Assembly (NCBI GenBank): GCA_021784615.1 | Contig: JAJYHU010000015.1 | Span: 1 to 6,246, forward strand | Length of the DNA: 6,246 nt | Reading direction: 5' to 3' | Origin: Acidobacteriota bacterium | Lineage (GTDB): Bacteria; Acidobacteriota; Terriglobia; UBA7540 | Part shown: positions 1 through 5,420 of the stretch, piece by piece | Numbering within the stretch: the stretch's first letter is position 1 | Layout: each line of letters opens with the position of its first letter | Notes under the pieces: generated by a model | What the model was told of the DNA's origin: nothing | The model's input: the letters and a program-made list of their open reading frames with translations, nothing else | Database searches by the model: none | Translations under genes and position numbers: made by a program

Positions 1-2
1 TT

Positions 3-956
3 GCTAGGGCACTAGATAGGAAAGCTCAGATAGAGGCTGAAGCGCTGATCCAGCATGCCAGGAAGTTGTCCGACATTCGGGCGGTAGGCAGCGTGCCATT
101 TCACCTCCAGGGACGGTTTCGGCTCCAGGCTTCACCCGAGAATCCGGTTGAGGGGACCTACACACTCGATTGGGTTTCGCCCACACGGTGGCGCGAGCAA
201 CTGGAGACTTCCAATTTTCACGAAATTGAAGTTGGAGGCTCCGGGAAGGTATGGCTTTTGCGCAGCACGAAGTACGAGCCTCTGGTGGCGTACAGGGTTG
301 AGGATGCACTTAGTTTCTATGGAAGGCTAACATTCCGTTCGGGTGAGGTAGTAACGTCGCTAAAGCGAACAAATAGCTCCAAAGTGGTTTGCCTAAAAAC
401 TCGTTTAAATAAGTGGACGAAGTATAGTATGTGCTTCGATACGGATTCAGGGATCCTCGTTCGCGAGGAAGACCCAGCCTCCTTAGCCACTCCGAGTCCC
501 GTCTTTGAATTCAGAGGCTATAGACCGTTGGGGCCACACGAGCTGTTTCCTCGAGAGATTAGTGAAACCGAGAAGGGAGTTGTCAGCCTCGGTGTTGATA
601 TAGACGCGTTGTCTGAACTCCATGAAATTCGGTCTTCGCTATTTAATCCACCGGCTGGCGCAGTGGAGCGCCCAGGCTGTCAAAATCCTGCCCCCCCAAC
701 AGGAATAAAGGTTACCAACCCGCGTTATCCTAAGAGCGCACGAAAACATCACGTGCAAGGGATAGTTTCATTGAGTCTGTTCATCGACGCGGGCGGTACG
801 GTTCAAAACCTAACCGTACTGCGCACACCCTCGCCCGACCTCGCATCGACGACCGTCAGCACGATTAGAAAGGAATGGAAGTTTAAGCCAGCTGTGTGTG
901 ATGGTCGGTCTGTTCCCTTTGACGTCTTAGTCGAGACAGCCTTTCGGATTCGGTAG
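3..956 (+). CDS. TonB C-terminal domain protein, 5' end outside window
   Basis: The carboxy-terminal ~80 residues look like a TonB C-terminal domain (PF03544 type): NPRYPKSARKHHVQG, then a strand-rich stretch (VSLSLFIDAGGTVQNLTVLR) and a closing WKFKPA...PFDVLVETAFRIR. In TonB this domain contacts the TonB box of outer-membrane receptors. The preceding ~200 residues (GTYTLDWVSPTRWREQL..., then KVWLLRSTKYEPL and CFDTDSGILVREE) form a beta-rich region that I infer is LolA/LolB-like; this layout is familiar from Acidobacteriota proteins annotated as energy transducer TonB. A TTG at 66 could be read as a start, but the frame is open back to position 3 and the upstream residues (ARALDRKAQIEAEALIQHAR) form a credible helix running straight into KLSDIRAVGS. 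I therefore treat the gene as truncated by the window edge. The signal peptide or anchor and the TPR-like part, if any, would lie upstream. Base composition is clearly lower in GC than purB next door (for example 22 of 60 bases at 361-420). It ends at TAG 954-956, convergent with purB. The domain call is fairly sure; a role in energy transduction is not. Confidence 0.85.
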   Translation, partial: ARALDRKAQIEAEALIQHARKLSDIRAVGSVPFHLQGRFRLQASPENPVEGTYTLDWVSPTRWREQLETSNFHEIEVGGSGKVWLLRSTKYEPLVAYRVEDALSFYGRLTFRSGEVVTSLKRTNSSKVVCLKTRLNKWTKYSMCFDTDSGILVREEDPASLATPSPVFEFRGYRPLGPHELFPREISETEKGVVSLGVDIDALSELHEIRSSLFNPPAGAVERPGCQNPAPPTGIKVTNPRYPKSARKHHVQGIVSLSLFIDAGGTVQNLTVLRTPSPDLASTTVSTIRKEWKFKPAVCDGRSVPFDVLVETAFRIR

Positions 957-973
957 AAGCAGCTAATGAGCAA

Positions 974-990
974 GAAGCGGCTTTCGCTTC
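974..990 (+). terminator. Hairpin after the TonB_C gene, possible weak terminator
   Basis: GAAGCG (974-979) and CGCTTC (985-990) form a perfect 6-bp stem with a 5-base loop, 17 bases after the TonB_C stop codon. No T-run follows, so it is not a canonical intrinsic terminator. It may protect the 3' end or work with the larger hairpin just downstream. Confidence 0.3.
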
Positions 991-1009
991 AGTGCCGTGT
1001 TAGTGCCGT
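991..1009. repeat. 8-base direct repeat in the convergent gap
   Basis: AGTGCCGT occurs at 991-998 and again at 1002-1009, separated by three bases. The second copy forms the left arm of the hairpin at 1003-1028, and the first copy could pair with the same right arm (GGCAC). This may be slippage or the residue of an intergenic repeat. Confidence 0.5.
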
Positions 1010-1028
1010 CCCTCAAAAAGGGTGGCAC
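1003..1028 (-). terminator. Bulged hairpin downstream of purB
   Basis: GTGCCG (1003-1008) pairs with TGGCAC (1023-1028) through one G-T wobble, and CCCT (1010-1013) pairs with AGGG (1019-1022). One base is bulged and the loop is CAAAA. It starts eight bases past the purB stop on the minus strand and lies beyond the TonB_C stop on the plus strand, so it could end or stabilise transcripts from both sides. There is no T-run after the stem on either strand (the minus-strand T-run sits in the loop), so a Rho-independent mechanism is doubtful. Confidence 0.4.
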
Positions 1029-1035
1029 AAACCGC

Positions 1036-2331
1036 TTACTTCCCGAAAACTTGCCGGAAAATCTGGTCCACGTGTTTCAAGTAGCGTTGGGTGTTGAAGA
1101 CGGCAGCGATTTCTTTGGTTGAGAGGCGGCTGCTGATGTCGGGATCGCGCTCGACGAGAGACTTGAAGTCTTCGCGGGTTTGCCACACCTGCATGGCGTT
1201 GCGCTGCACCCAGCGGTAAGCTTCCTCGCGCGCCACGCCTTTTTCCGTCAAGTCCAGCAGCAACTGTCCGGAAAAGATCAGGCCCTTGAGCAGGCCGAGG
1301 TTTTCCTGCATGCGTTCGGGGTAGACAAACATTTTTTCAACCAGCCCGGCGGTCTTGTCGAGCAGGTAATCGAGCAGAATGGTTGAATCAGGCAGGATGA
1401 CGCGCTCAACTGATGAGTGCGAGATGTCGCGCTCATGCCACAGCGCCACGTTTTCAAGCGCCGCCTGGGCGTTTGCGCGCACCACGCGGGCGAGGCCGCA
1501 GATCTGCTCGCTGGTCACCGGGTTGCGCTTATGCGGCATGGCGGAGGAGCCTTTTTGCTTGGCGGAAAAGTATTCTTCCACTTCGCGCACTTCGGTGCGC
1601 TGCAGCCCGCGAATTTCGAGCGCAATTTTTTCAAGCGAAGCGGCGATTACGGCGAGCGTCGAGAGATAAAAGGCGTGCCGGTCGCGCTGGATCACTTGCG
1701 AGGCGGCCGGCGCGGGTTCGAGCCCCAGTTTTGCCAGAATCTTCTTTTCAATGGCGGGGCTCAGGTGCGAGTAGATGCCGACCGCGCCGGAAGTCTTCCC
1801 CACACGCATTTGCTCTGCGGCATAAGACAGGCGTTCACCGTTGCGGTGGTTTTCCGCATACCAGATGGCGATCTTCACGCCGAAAGTGATGGGCTCGGCG
1901 TGGATGCCGTGCGTGCGGCCCACCATGGGCGTGTCCTTGAATTCATAAGCGCGCTTCTTGAGCACCGCCCCCAGACGCACGACGCCGGCCAGCAGCAATC
2001 TTGAAGCCTCGCGCACCTGGAGCGCCTGGGCCGTGTCCACCACGTCGTTCGAGGTCAGGCCGAAGTGCAGATAGCGCGCCTCGCGGCCCACATGCTCGGC
2101 CACGTTGGTGGTGAAGGCGATCACGTCGTGCTTCACTTCTTTTTCAATTTCCAGGATGCGCTGGACGTTAAAGCCGCCCTTCTGCCGGATGGCGCGCGCC
2201 GCGCTTTTGGGAATCATGCCGGCTTCCGCCTCGGCTTCGGCGGTGGCGATTTCCACTTCCAGCCACTTTCGGAACTTGTTTTCGTCGCTCCAGATGGCGC
2301 CCATCTCCGGGCGAGTATAACGAGGGACCAT
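1036..2331 (-). CDS. purB: Adenylosuccinate lyase
   Basis: A 431-residue cytosolic enzyme of the fumarase/aspartase superfamily. It catalyses two fumarate-releasing steps: SAICAR to AICAR in inosinate synthesis, and adenylosuccinate to AMP. The start MVPRYTRPEMGAIWSDENKF and the length match the Bacillus-type PurB. Residues that line the active site in this family are present: His68 (VKHDV), His89 (YLHFGLTSND), His141 (GRTHG) and the superfamily signature GSSAMPHKRNP at 261-271 with the mobile-loop serines 262/263. The carboxy-terminal helical domain (about 355-431) is complete, so the gene looks functional. The ATG start has GGAG five bases upstream (2337-2340), supporting this start. It is the last of three minus-strand genes; the 144-base leader carries an inverted repeat and no convincing sigma-70 promoter. 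No other pur gene is nearby, so it is not part of a pur operon here. Family assignment is very secure. Confidence 0.97.
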   Translation of the reverse strand: MVPRYTRPEMGAIWSDENKFRKWLEVEIATAEAEAEAGMIPKSAARAIRQKGGFNVQRILEIEKEVKHDVIAFTTNVAEHVGREARYLHFGLTSNDVVDTAQALQVREASRLLLAGVVRLGAVLKKRAYEFKDTPMVGRTHGIHAEPITFGVKIAIWYAENHRNGERLSYAAEQMRVGKTSGAVGIYSHLSPAIEKKILAKLGLEPAPAASQVIQRDRHAFYLSTLAVIAASLEKIALEIRGLQRTEVREVEEYFSAKQKGSSAMPHKRNPVTSEQICGLARVVRANAQAALENVALWHERDISHSSVERVILPDSTILLDYLLDKTAGLVEKMFVYPERMQENLGLLKGLIFSGQLLLDLTEKGVAREEAYRWVQRNAMQVWQTREDFKSLVERDPDISSRLSTKEIAAVFNTQRYLKHVDQIFRQVFGK

Positions 2332-2337
2332 TATTTC

Positions 2338-2399
2338 TCCACAGATTACGCAGATTCAGGATGACGGGCTGCCTTTTTTGAGCAGCCCGCTACAAAAAA
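2338..2399. repeat. Repeat-like element with inverted repeat in the purB leader
   Basis: CGGGCTGC (2365-2372) and GCAGCCCG (2382-2389) form a perfect 8-bp stem whose 9-base loop holds six T. A second, mutually exclusive pairing joins TTTTTTG (2374-2380) with CAAAAAA (2393-2399). Toward purB lies an imperfect tandem, ACAGATTACGCAGATT (2341-2356). Motifs of the kind CCACAGATTAC.CAGATT and TTTTT-x-AGCAGCC-x-GCTA are, as far as I recall, dispersed intergenic repeats in several environmental bacterial phyla. I therefore favour a REP/MITE-like remnant over a gene-specific regulator. There is no T-run after the stem on either strand, so it is not an intrinsic terminator. In a purB mRNA it would lie directly upstream of the ribosome site. 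Confidence 0.5.
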
Positions 2400-2475
2400 C
2401 AACGCGGCAACGTTCCAACGGTTCGAAATCCAATAATGAGGGCGAAGGAGCCTTTCACGGGCCCCTCGAATGGGC

Positions 2476-2673
2476 CTAGTATCCACCCACCAGAATAATC
2501 AATCCAATAACCCCGCACAAGGTGCAAGCGATCACGCAAAACAGGCGAAAGGCGTTGGCAATAAACTGGCCTCCGCCTTCTCCCCAGTTGGTGTCGGAAA
2601 GCACCCAGGCAAGCCAGCCAAATCCCACGCACATCCCGATCCATACCCACCAAGGAAAGTCGAAGGGAATCAC
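2476..2673 (-). CDS. Small two-helix membrane protein, function unknown
   Basis: A 65-residue reading frame starting MIPFDFPWWVWIGMCVGFGW. It has two predicted membrane segments, about residues 7-25 and 44-64, joined by a short loop rich in Gly with DTNWGEGGGQ. Tryptophans cluster at the membrane border (W8, W9, W11, W20, W23) and cysteines lie in the segments (C15, C46, C50, C53). The start is GTG (minus-strand codon at 2673-2671), preceded by GGAGG ten bases upstream (2684-2688); the upstream stop at 2703-2701 leaves little room for another start. It lies between the MBL gene and purB on the same strand, but a terminator separates it from the MBL gene. I do not recognise the family and assign no function. 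The clean hydrophobic pattern and ribosome site make it likely real; an overlapping Arg-rich frame on the same strand looks like a shadow. Confidence 0.6.
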   Translation of the reverse strand: MIPFDFPWWVWIGMCVGFGWLAWVLSDTNWGEGGGQFIANAFRLFCVIACTLCGVIGLIILVGGY

Positions 2674-2688
2674 CGCGCACCATCCTCC

Positions 2689-2704
2689 CTGACGCAGGCG
2701 TCAG
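2689..2704. promoter_or_regulatory. 16-base dyad upstream of the small membrane protein
   Basis: CTGACGC (2689-2695) and GCGTCAG (2698-2704) are perfect inverted copies separated by two bases. The dyad touches the Shine-Dalgarno stretch of the small membrane protein (2683-2688). It could be an operator for a dimeric regulator. As RNA, it could be a 6-bp hairpin with a 4-base loop next to the ribosome site. The symmetry is directly visible; the function is inferred. Confidence 0.4.
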
Positions 2705-2713
2705 CCCCACAGA

Positions 2714-2743
2714 AGTTAAAAGTCCGGACTGGCATCCGGACTT
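2714..2743 (-). terminator. Intrinsic terminator after the MBL hydrolase gene
   Basis: On the minus strand, AAGTCCGGA (2743-2735) pairs perfectly with TCCGGACTT (2728-2720) across a 6-base loop, giving a 9-bp GC-rich stem. The transcript then runs through TTTT (2721-2718, overlapping the stem base), AA and CTT. It begins 67 bases beyond the stop of the MBL gene. This is the best terminator in the window and implies that the small membrane protein and purB are transcribed separately, or only by read-through. On the plus strand no T-run follows. Confidence 0.7.
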
Positions 2744-2810
2744 CCTGAATCTTTCGGATCAATCTGAAGATTAGCACGGGAGTGCGTTCGATGCAAAAGG
2801 CGCTGGCGGA

Positions 2811-3590
2811 CTAGAAGCGGAAAACTTTGGTGGGTTCGGTCTGGCTGGCCAGATGGAATTCGGGGGGCAGCGGGCTGCCGCGTTTTTCAAGCGCCCGCGT
2901 GGCCGCAAAGTGGGCCAGGCCCGGATGGTTGTTTTTCTCGCTCAAGTGGGCGAGCACCAGAACCTGGGCGGCGCCGTCGTAGTCTTCCGTGAGGAAGTCG
3001 GCCGTAGCGTGGTTGGAAAGATGCCCCTGCCGGCCCATCACGCGCTGTTTGACGAACCAGGGATACGGCCCCACTTTCAGCATCTCCAGGTCGTGGTTCG
3101 ATTCGAGAATCAGGCAATGGCAGCCGCGGAGGTGCTGCTTCACCAGTTCCGGAACGTAGCCAAGGTCGGTGACCACGCCGACCTTGATTCCTTCCGCCTG
3201 GAACGTGAACGCCACGGGATCAACGGCGTCGTGCGGAATGGAAAAAGGCGAGACGGTGATGTCGCCGATGGTGAATTTTTCGCCCGCGGTGATGGTTTCC
3301 ACAGCTTTCAGCCGCGCATCCCAGGGTGTAGCCTGGCGCGTGGCCGCCGTGATGTAGACGGGAATCTTGAGGTGGATGGCGAGCGATTTCAGGCCGCTCA
3401 CGTGGTCCACGTGTTCGTGGGAAATTATCAGCGCGTCGATCTTGTCCGGCGGCTCGCCCGCGGCCGCAAGGCGGTTATAAATGCTCTTTTTGCTGAAGCC
3501 CGCATCCACCAGCAGGCGGGTTCGGTCCGTCGCGACCAGGGTGCAATTGCCCTTGCTTCCGCTGCCTAAGACAGAGACTCGGACGCTCAC
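2811..3590 (-). CDS. YycJ/WalJ-type MBL-fold metallohydrolase
   Basis: A 259-residue cytosolic metallo-beta-lactamase-fold protein. The first strand carries VSVLGSGSKGN (residues 5-15), the hallmark of the YycJ/WalJ/VicX group. The metal-binding motif HEHVDH is at 58-63, followed by further candidate ligands His120 (SIPHDAVDP), Asp142 (VVTDLG), ESNHD at 163-167, GHLSNHATADF at 189-199 and His215 (LAHLSEKNNHP). All expected metal ligands seem present and the length is normal, so the enzyme should be active. YycJ proteins have been described as 5'-to-3' exonucleases, and in Firmicutes the gene follows walRK; no two-component system is visible here, so that regulatory link cannot be assumed. The start is GTG at 3590-3588 with a very strong AAGGAGG (3601-3595) four bases upstream. 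It is the first gene of the minus-strand run, is divergent from the GT87 gene, and is followed by an intrinsic terminator. Family call secure, substrate unproven. Confidence 0.93.
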   Translation of the reverse strand: MSVRVSVLGSGSKGNCTLVATDRTRLLVDAGFSKKSIYNRLAAAGEPPDKIDALIISHEHVDHVSGLKSLAIHLKIPVYITAATRQATPWDARLKAVETITAGEKFTIGDITVSPFSIPHDAVDPVAFTFQAEGIKVGVVTDLGYVPELVKQHLRGCHCLILESNHDLEMLKVGPYPWFVKQRVMGRQGHLSNHATADFLTEDYDGAAQVLVLAHLSEKNNHPGLAHFAATRALEKRGSPLPPEFHLASQTEPTKVFRF

Positions 3591-3707
3591 CCGGCCTCCT
3601 TATCCCGACTTCCTGAGCATTGGAAATGGATCGTCATTCCGGCAAGCTGCTCTTTCATCCTGCAGTGAGGCAAGGCCCGTCAACAACCGATGCCTATCTA
3701 ACGCCGG

Positions 3708-3737
3708 ATTATAAACCAAAAGGGAACCACCGGCGAA
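3708..3737 (-). promoter_or_regulatory. Candidate promoter for the MBL gene
   Basis: A perfect minus-strand TATAAT occupies 3713-3708. With an 18-base spacer the -35 would be TTCGCC (3737-3732), only a 3-of-6 match. Transcription would begin near 3701, giving a leader of about 110 bases before the GTG at 3590. A second weak option starts from TTGACG (3683-3678), but its -10 (GATGAA, 3659-3654) is poor. Confidence 0.45.
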
Positions 3738-3753
3738 GCGAAAACAGAAACAA

Positions 3754-3797
3754 GCGGCAGACAGTTTGCCGCACGGCGCCCCGAACGGCTGTCTGTC
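3754..3797. promoter_or_regulatory. Inverted repeats next to the GT87 promoter
   Basis: CAGACAG (3758-3764) and CTGTCTG (3789-3795) are perfect inverted copies whose starts lie 31 bases apart, about three helical turns. The pairing extends outward through a G-T and a G-C pair. The right arm overlaps the presumed -35 of the GT87 gene. Nested in the same stretch, GCGGCA (3754-3759) and TGCCGC (3767-3772) form a 6-bp stem with a 7-base loop. An operator role is inference from symmetry and position. Confidence 0.3.
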
Positions 3798-3822
3798 AAT
3801 CCCCGTAGGCTTGGGTTAGAAT
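3793..3822 (+). promoter_or_regulatory. Candidate promoter for the GT87 gene
   Basis: CTGTCA (3793-3798, 4 of 6 to TTGACA) and TAGAAT (3817-3822, 5 of 6 to TATAAT) are separated by 18 bases. Transcription would start near 3829, only about 15 bases before the ATG at 3844. Confidence 0.45.
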
Positions 3823-3842
3823 GAAGCGGCGATTGCCGTTTC
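3823..3842 (+). promoter_or_regulatory. Hairpin in place of a ribosome site before GT87
   Basis: GAAGCGGC (3823-3830) can pair with GCCGTTTC (3835-3842) through eight pairs, one of them G-U, closing a 4-base loop and ending one base before the ATG. No Shine-Dalgarno sequence is present. If transcription starts near 3829 the hairpin is only partly transcribed; if it starts further upstream the hairpin would sit at the start codon. Confidence 0.3.
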
Positions 3843-3843
3843 T

Positions 3844-5196
3844 ATGCCGACACACTCTTCATCGGAATCCCCGCGCCCGAAGGATTTGATAAGCGCCAGC
3901 CCGCTTCCCTGGATCGTCTTTTTGGCCCTAATCCTCTCCGCAGCCTACGCCCAGACGCTTCACTACCAGGGGGCAAGGGTTACGCCTCCTGAAGATTTCC
4001 AGGTGTTCTATGTCGGCGCCAAAATCGCCGCCCAGGGAAAGCGCTCGCTTCTCTACTATGCGCCCGGCGGGCGCTATACGCTTTCCATGATTGCGGAGAA
4101 GACTCAGGAGCCTGGAACCTTGTGGGACCAAGTCGCCCAAGCGAGCGGCCTGGGAGCGACGTTGCACTTTTGCACGCCGCCTTTCACGGCCCTGATCTTG
4201 GAACCCTTGAGCCACGCTCCCTGGTCCAATGCATACATGGCGTGGTGCTGGCTCTCGGCTCTTCTGCTGGTCGCTTCCGTGTACTACACGTTGCGCTTAG
4301 CCCGGGCGCGGCCTTTTTGGCCGATGCTGGCGGTGTTTGTGGCGGCGGGTTTGGCGTTCTTCCCTTATATCCAAGGGCTTTGGCTCGGCCAGATCGACGG
4401 CCTGATTCTCGTCTCCTGGGTTCTGGGAACGTACTTGTGGTCGCGGGGCAAGCCGGTTTCATCCGCTTTCTGTTTTGCGGTGGGAACCATGGTGAAGCTG
4501 ACGCCGGCGCTGGTTGCGCCGCTGTTTCTGCTCCGCCGGCAATGGCGTTGGCTGGCCGCCTATTGCGGATGGATGGCGGCGCTTGCGGGCGTCTCCATCT
4601 GGCGCCTCGGCATCGAGAACCACATCGCCTGGTACCGCATGGTTTATCCCGTCCTTTCCTGCCCGGTTCCCTATATTGAGAATCGTTCCCTCGGCAGCTT
4701 CCTGATCGCGCTTTATTATGGAGGAGTTTTCCTTTATAACCGCATCCCGCAAAGCATTCCGGGCTTTGTGTGCCTGTTTGCAAAAACCGCCAGCGCGGGC
4801 GCTTTTCTTGGAGCGCTTTATCTGCTCTGGAAAAGAAACCGGCATTCCTCGGGGCTCGCTTACGAGCTCGTCATCATGTCGGTGATCTCGCTTGTGGTTT
4901 CTCCCACCTCCTGGCGGCATTATTTTGTTCTCGCGCTATTGCCCCTGGTCTACCTTTGGGTTGTGCTGCTCAAAAGCGGGGAAAGAAGTTTTGAACTCAA
5001 ACTTCTGGCGCTCGTCACCCTGTTCTTCGGGTTGAAGATCCCCGAGTATCTGTTCTTCAAGTTTCATCTGCTCAGCCTGATTGTCCCCGGGAGCTGGGTG
5101 GCCGCGACCTTCCTGCTTTTCTGGCTCTGCCTCCGATTGTACGATCCCGCAACAGCCCCGCAAATCGCCGCAGACGGGGAAACGCGCGAAGGGTAG
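3844..5196 (+). CDS. GT87/DUF2029-type membrane glycosyltransferase (putative)
   Basis: A 450-residue polytopic inner-membrane protein of the GT-C kind. After a polar amino terminus, helix 1 spans about 22-40 and is followed by the outer loop PPEDFQVFYVGAKIAAQGK (48-66). Here Asp51 sits where GT-C enzymes keep their catalytic acid, and LLYYAP echoes the LYd motif of DUF2029 proteins. Further family landmarks are GLWLGQIDGL (178-187), KLTPALVAPLFLLRRQWRW (218-236), NRSLGSF (280-286) and VSPTSWRHYFVLALLPLVYLW (352-372). I count about ten or eleven membrane segments ending near 430, with a short polar tail. GT87 members such as the mycobacterial PimE use polyprenyl-phosphate mannose; the donor and acceptor here are unknown, and no other glycan gene lies in the window. 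The ATG at 3844 lacks a Shine-Dalgarno; a TTG at 3883 is less likely because of its spacing. It has its own likely promoter, so it is probably monocistronic, convergent with the gene stub and peroxiredoxin. The alternative is a non-enzymatic membrane protein of the same fold. Confidence 0.85.
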   Translation: MPTHSSSESPRPKDLISASPLPWIVFLALILSAAYAQTLHYQGARVTPPEDFQVFYVGAKIAAQGKRSLLYYAPGGRYTLSMIAEKTQEPGTLWDQVAQASGLGATLHFCTPPFTALILEPLSHAPWSNAYMAWCWLSALLLVASVYYTLRLARARPFWPMLAVFVAAGLAFFPYIQGLWLGQIDGLILVSWVLGTYLWSRGKPVSSAFCFAVGTMVKLTPALVAPLFLLRRQWRWLAAYCGWMAALAGVSIWRLGIENHIAWYRMVYPVLSCPVPYIENRSLGSFLIALYYGGVFLYNRIPQSIPGFVCLFAKTASAGAFLGALYLLWKRNRHSSGLAYELVIMSVISLVVSPTSWRHYFVLALLPLVYLWVVLLKSGERSFELKLLALVTLFFGLKIPEYLFFKFHLLSLIVPGSWVAATFLLFWLCLRLYDPATAPQIAADGETREG

Positions 5197-5286
5197 CCAG
5201 GGTCAACGGGTTTATGACGGACCGTGATTCTTGCTTCAATCTCCCCGCCGCGGGCAGGGAGGCCCGGCGCCCCATCAGGCCTTCGA

Positions 5287-5303
5287 TCCCGCTGGCTGCG
5301 GGA
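5287..5303. terminator. GC-rich hairpin in the GT87/peroxiredoxin gap
   Basis: TCCCGC (5287-5292) and GCGGGA (5298-5303) form a 6-bp stem with a 5-base loop, 90 bases past the GT87 stop. No T-run follows on either strand. It may act as a 3'-end stabiliser for the convergent transcripts. The rest of 5197-5311 is very GC-rich and holds no gene I can support. Confidence 0.3.
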
Positions 5304-5311
5304 CCACCGCG

Positions 5312-5398
5312 CTACTCGGGCTGCCGGACATGCGAACCATCCGCGCATAATCCTTCTGCGCGCGCCAGGCACGGCAGATAGAATTGTTTGAAGATCAT
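5312..5398 (-). pseudogene. Amino-terminal stub of a lost MBL-fold/rhodanese gene
   Basis: Directly behind the peroxiredoxin stop (22 bases) there is an ATG with GGAG and AAGGA upstream. It opens a 28-codon frame beginning MIFKQFYLPCLARA and closing at TAG (5314-5312). From memory, MIFKQFYLxCLAHASYLIADE is close to the conserved start of MBL-fold proteins of the glyoxalase II/persulfide dioxygenase type, often fused to rhodanese domains. The match holds for about 14 residues and then loosely (AEGLCADG against ASYLIADE) before breaking down. The full family is several hundred residues long, so this would be a deletion remnant that kept its ribosome site and start. Nothing of the HxHxDH metal motif or a rhodanese domain is visible in 5197-5311. 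The original arrangement would have been a peroxiredoxin-MBL/rhodanese operon, sensible for peroxide and sulfide stress. Alternatives are a real 28-residue peptide or chance; the stub reading is an inference from remembered motifs. Confidence 0.5.
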
Positions 5399-5420
5399 GC
5401 CACTCCATCCTTGCCGTCTG

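Noticed and set aside
1417..2004. Long plus-strand frames opposite purB
   Set aside because: They are antisense shadows of a GC-rich, strongly conserved gene; the products are Arg/His/Ala-rich with no domain.
2365..2389. Purine riboswitch or intrinsic terminator in the purB leader
   Set aside because: The stem lacks a following T-run on either strand, and I cannot see the three-way junction with conserved loops of a purine riboswitch.
2390..2710. 106-codon minus-strand frame overlapping the small membrane protein
   Set aside because: Its product is Arg-rich and low in recognisable pattern, its start codon overlaps the GGAGG, and it runs into the purB leader repeat. The 65-codon frame is a much better gene.
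2748..2772. AATCTT/AAGATT inverted repeat downstream of the MBL gene
   Set aside because: A six-base AT-rich stem with a 13-base loop is weak, and the much stronger terminator nearby accounts for the region.
2853..3569. 238-codon plus-strand frame opposite the MBL gene
   Set aside because: It mirrors the codon structure of the real MBL gene, whose metal-binding motifs are intact; no ribosome site or recognisable domain.
3620..3808. 62-codon plus-strand frame in the divergent intergenic region
   Set aside because: Basic, low-complexity product lying across the candidate promoters of both neighbouring genes.
4122..4920. Frames on both strands inside the GT87 gene
   Set aside because: Low-complexity products rich in Gly, Arg, Pro and Ala, explained by the GC-rich membrane-protein gene in the main frame.
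5064..5408. 114-codon minus-strand frame covering the gap after the peroxiredoxin and the end of GT87
   Set aside because: It overlaps the GT87 3' end by 133 bases, is Arg-rich and matches no family; the competing frame with the MBL-like start is more meaningful.
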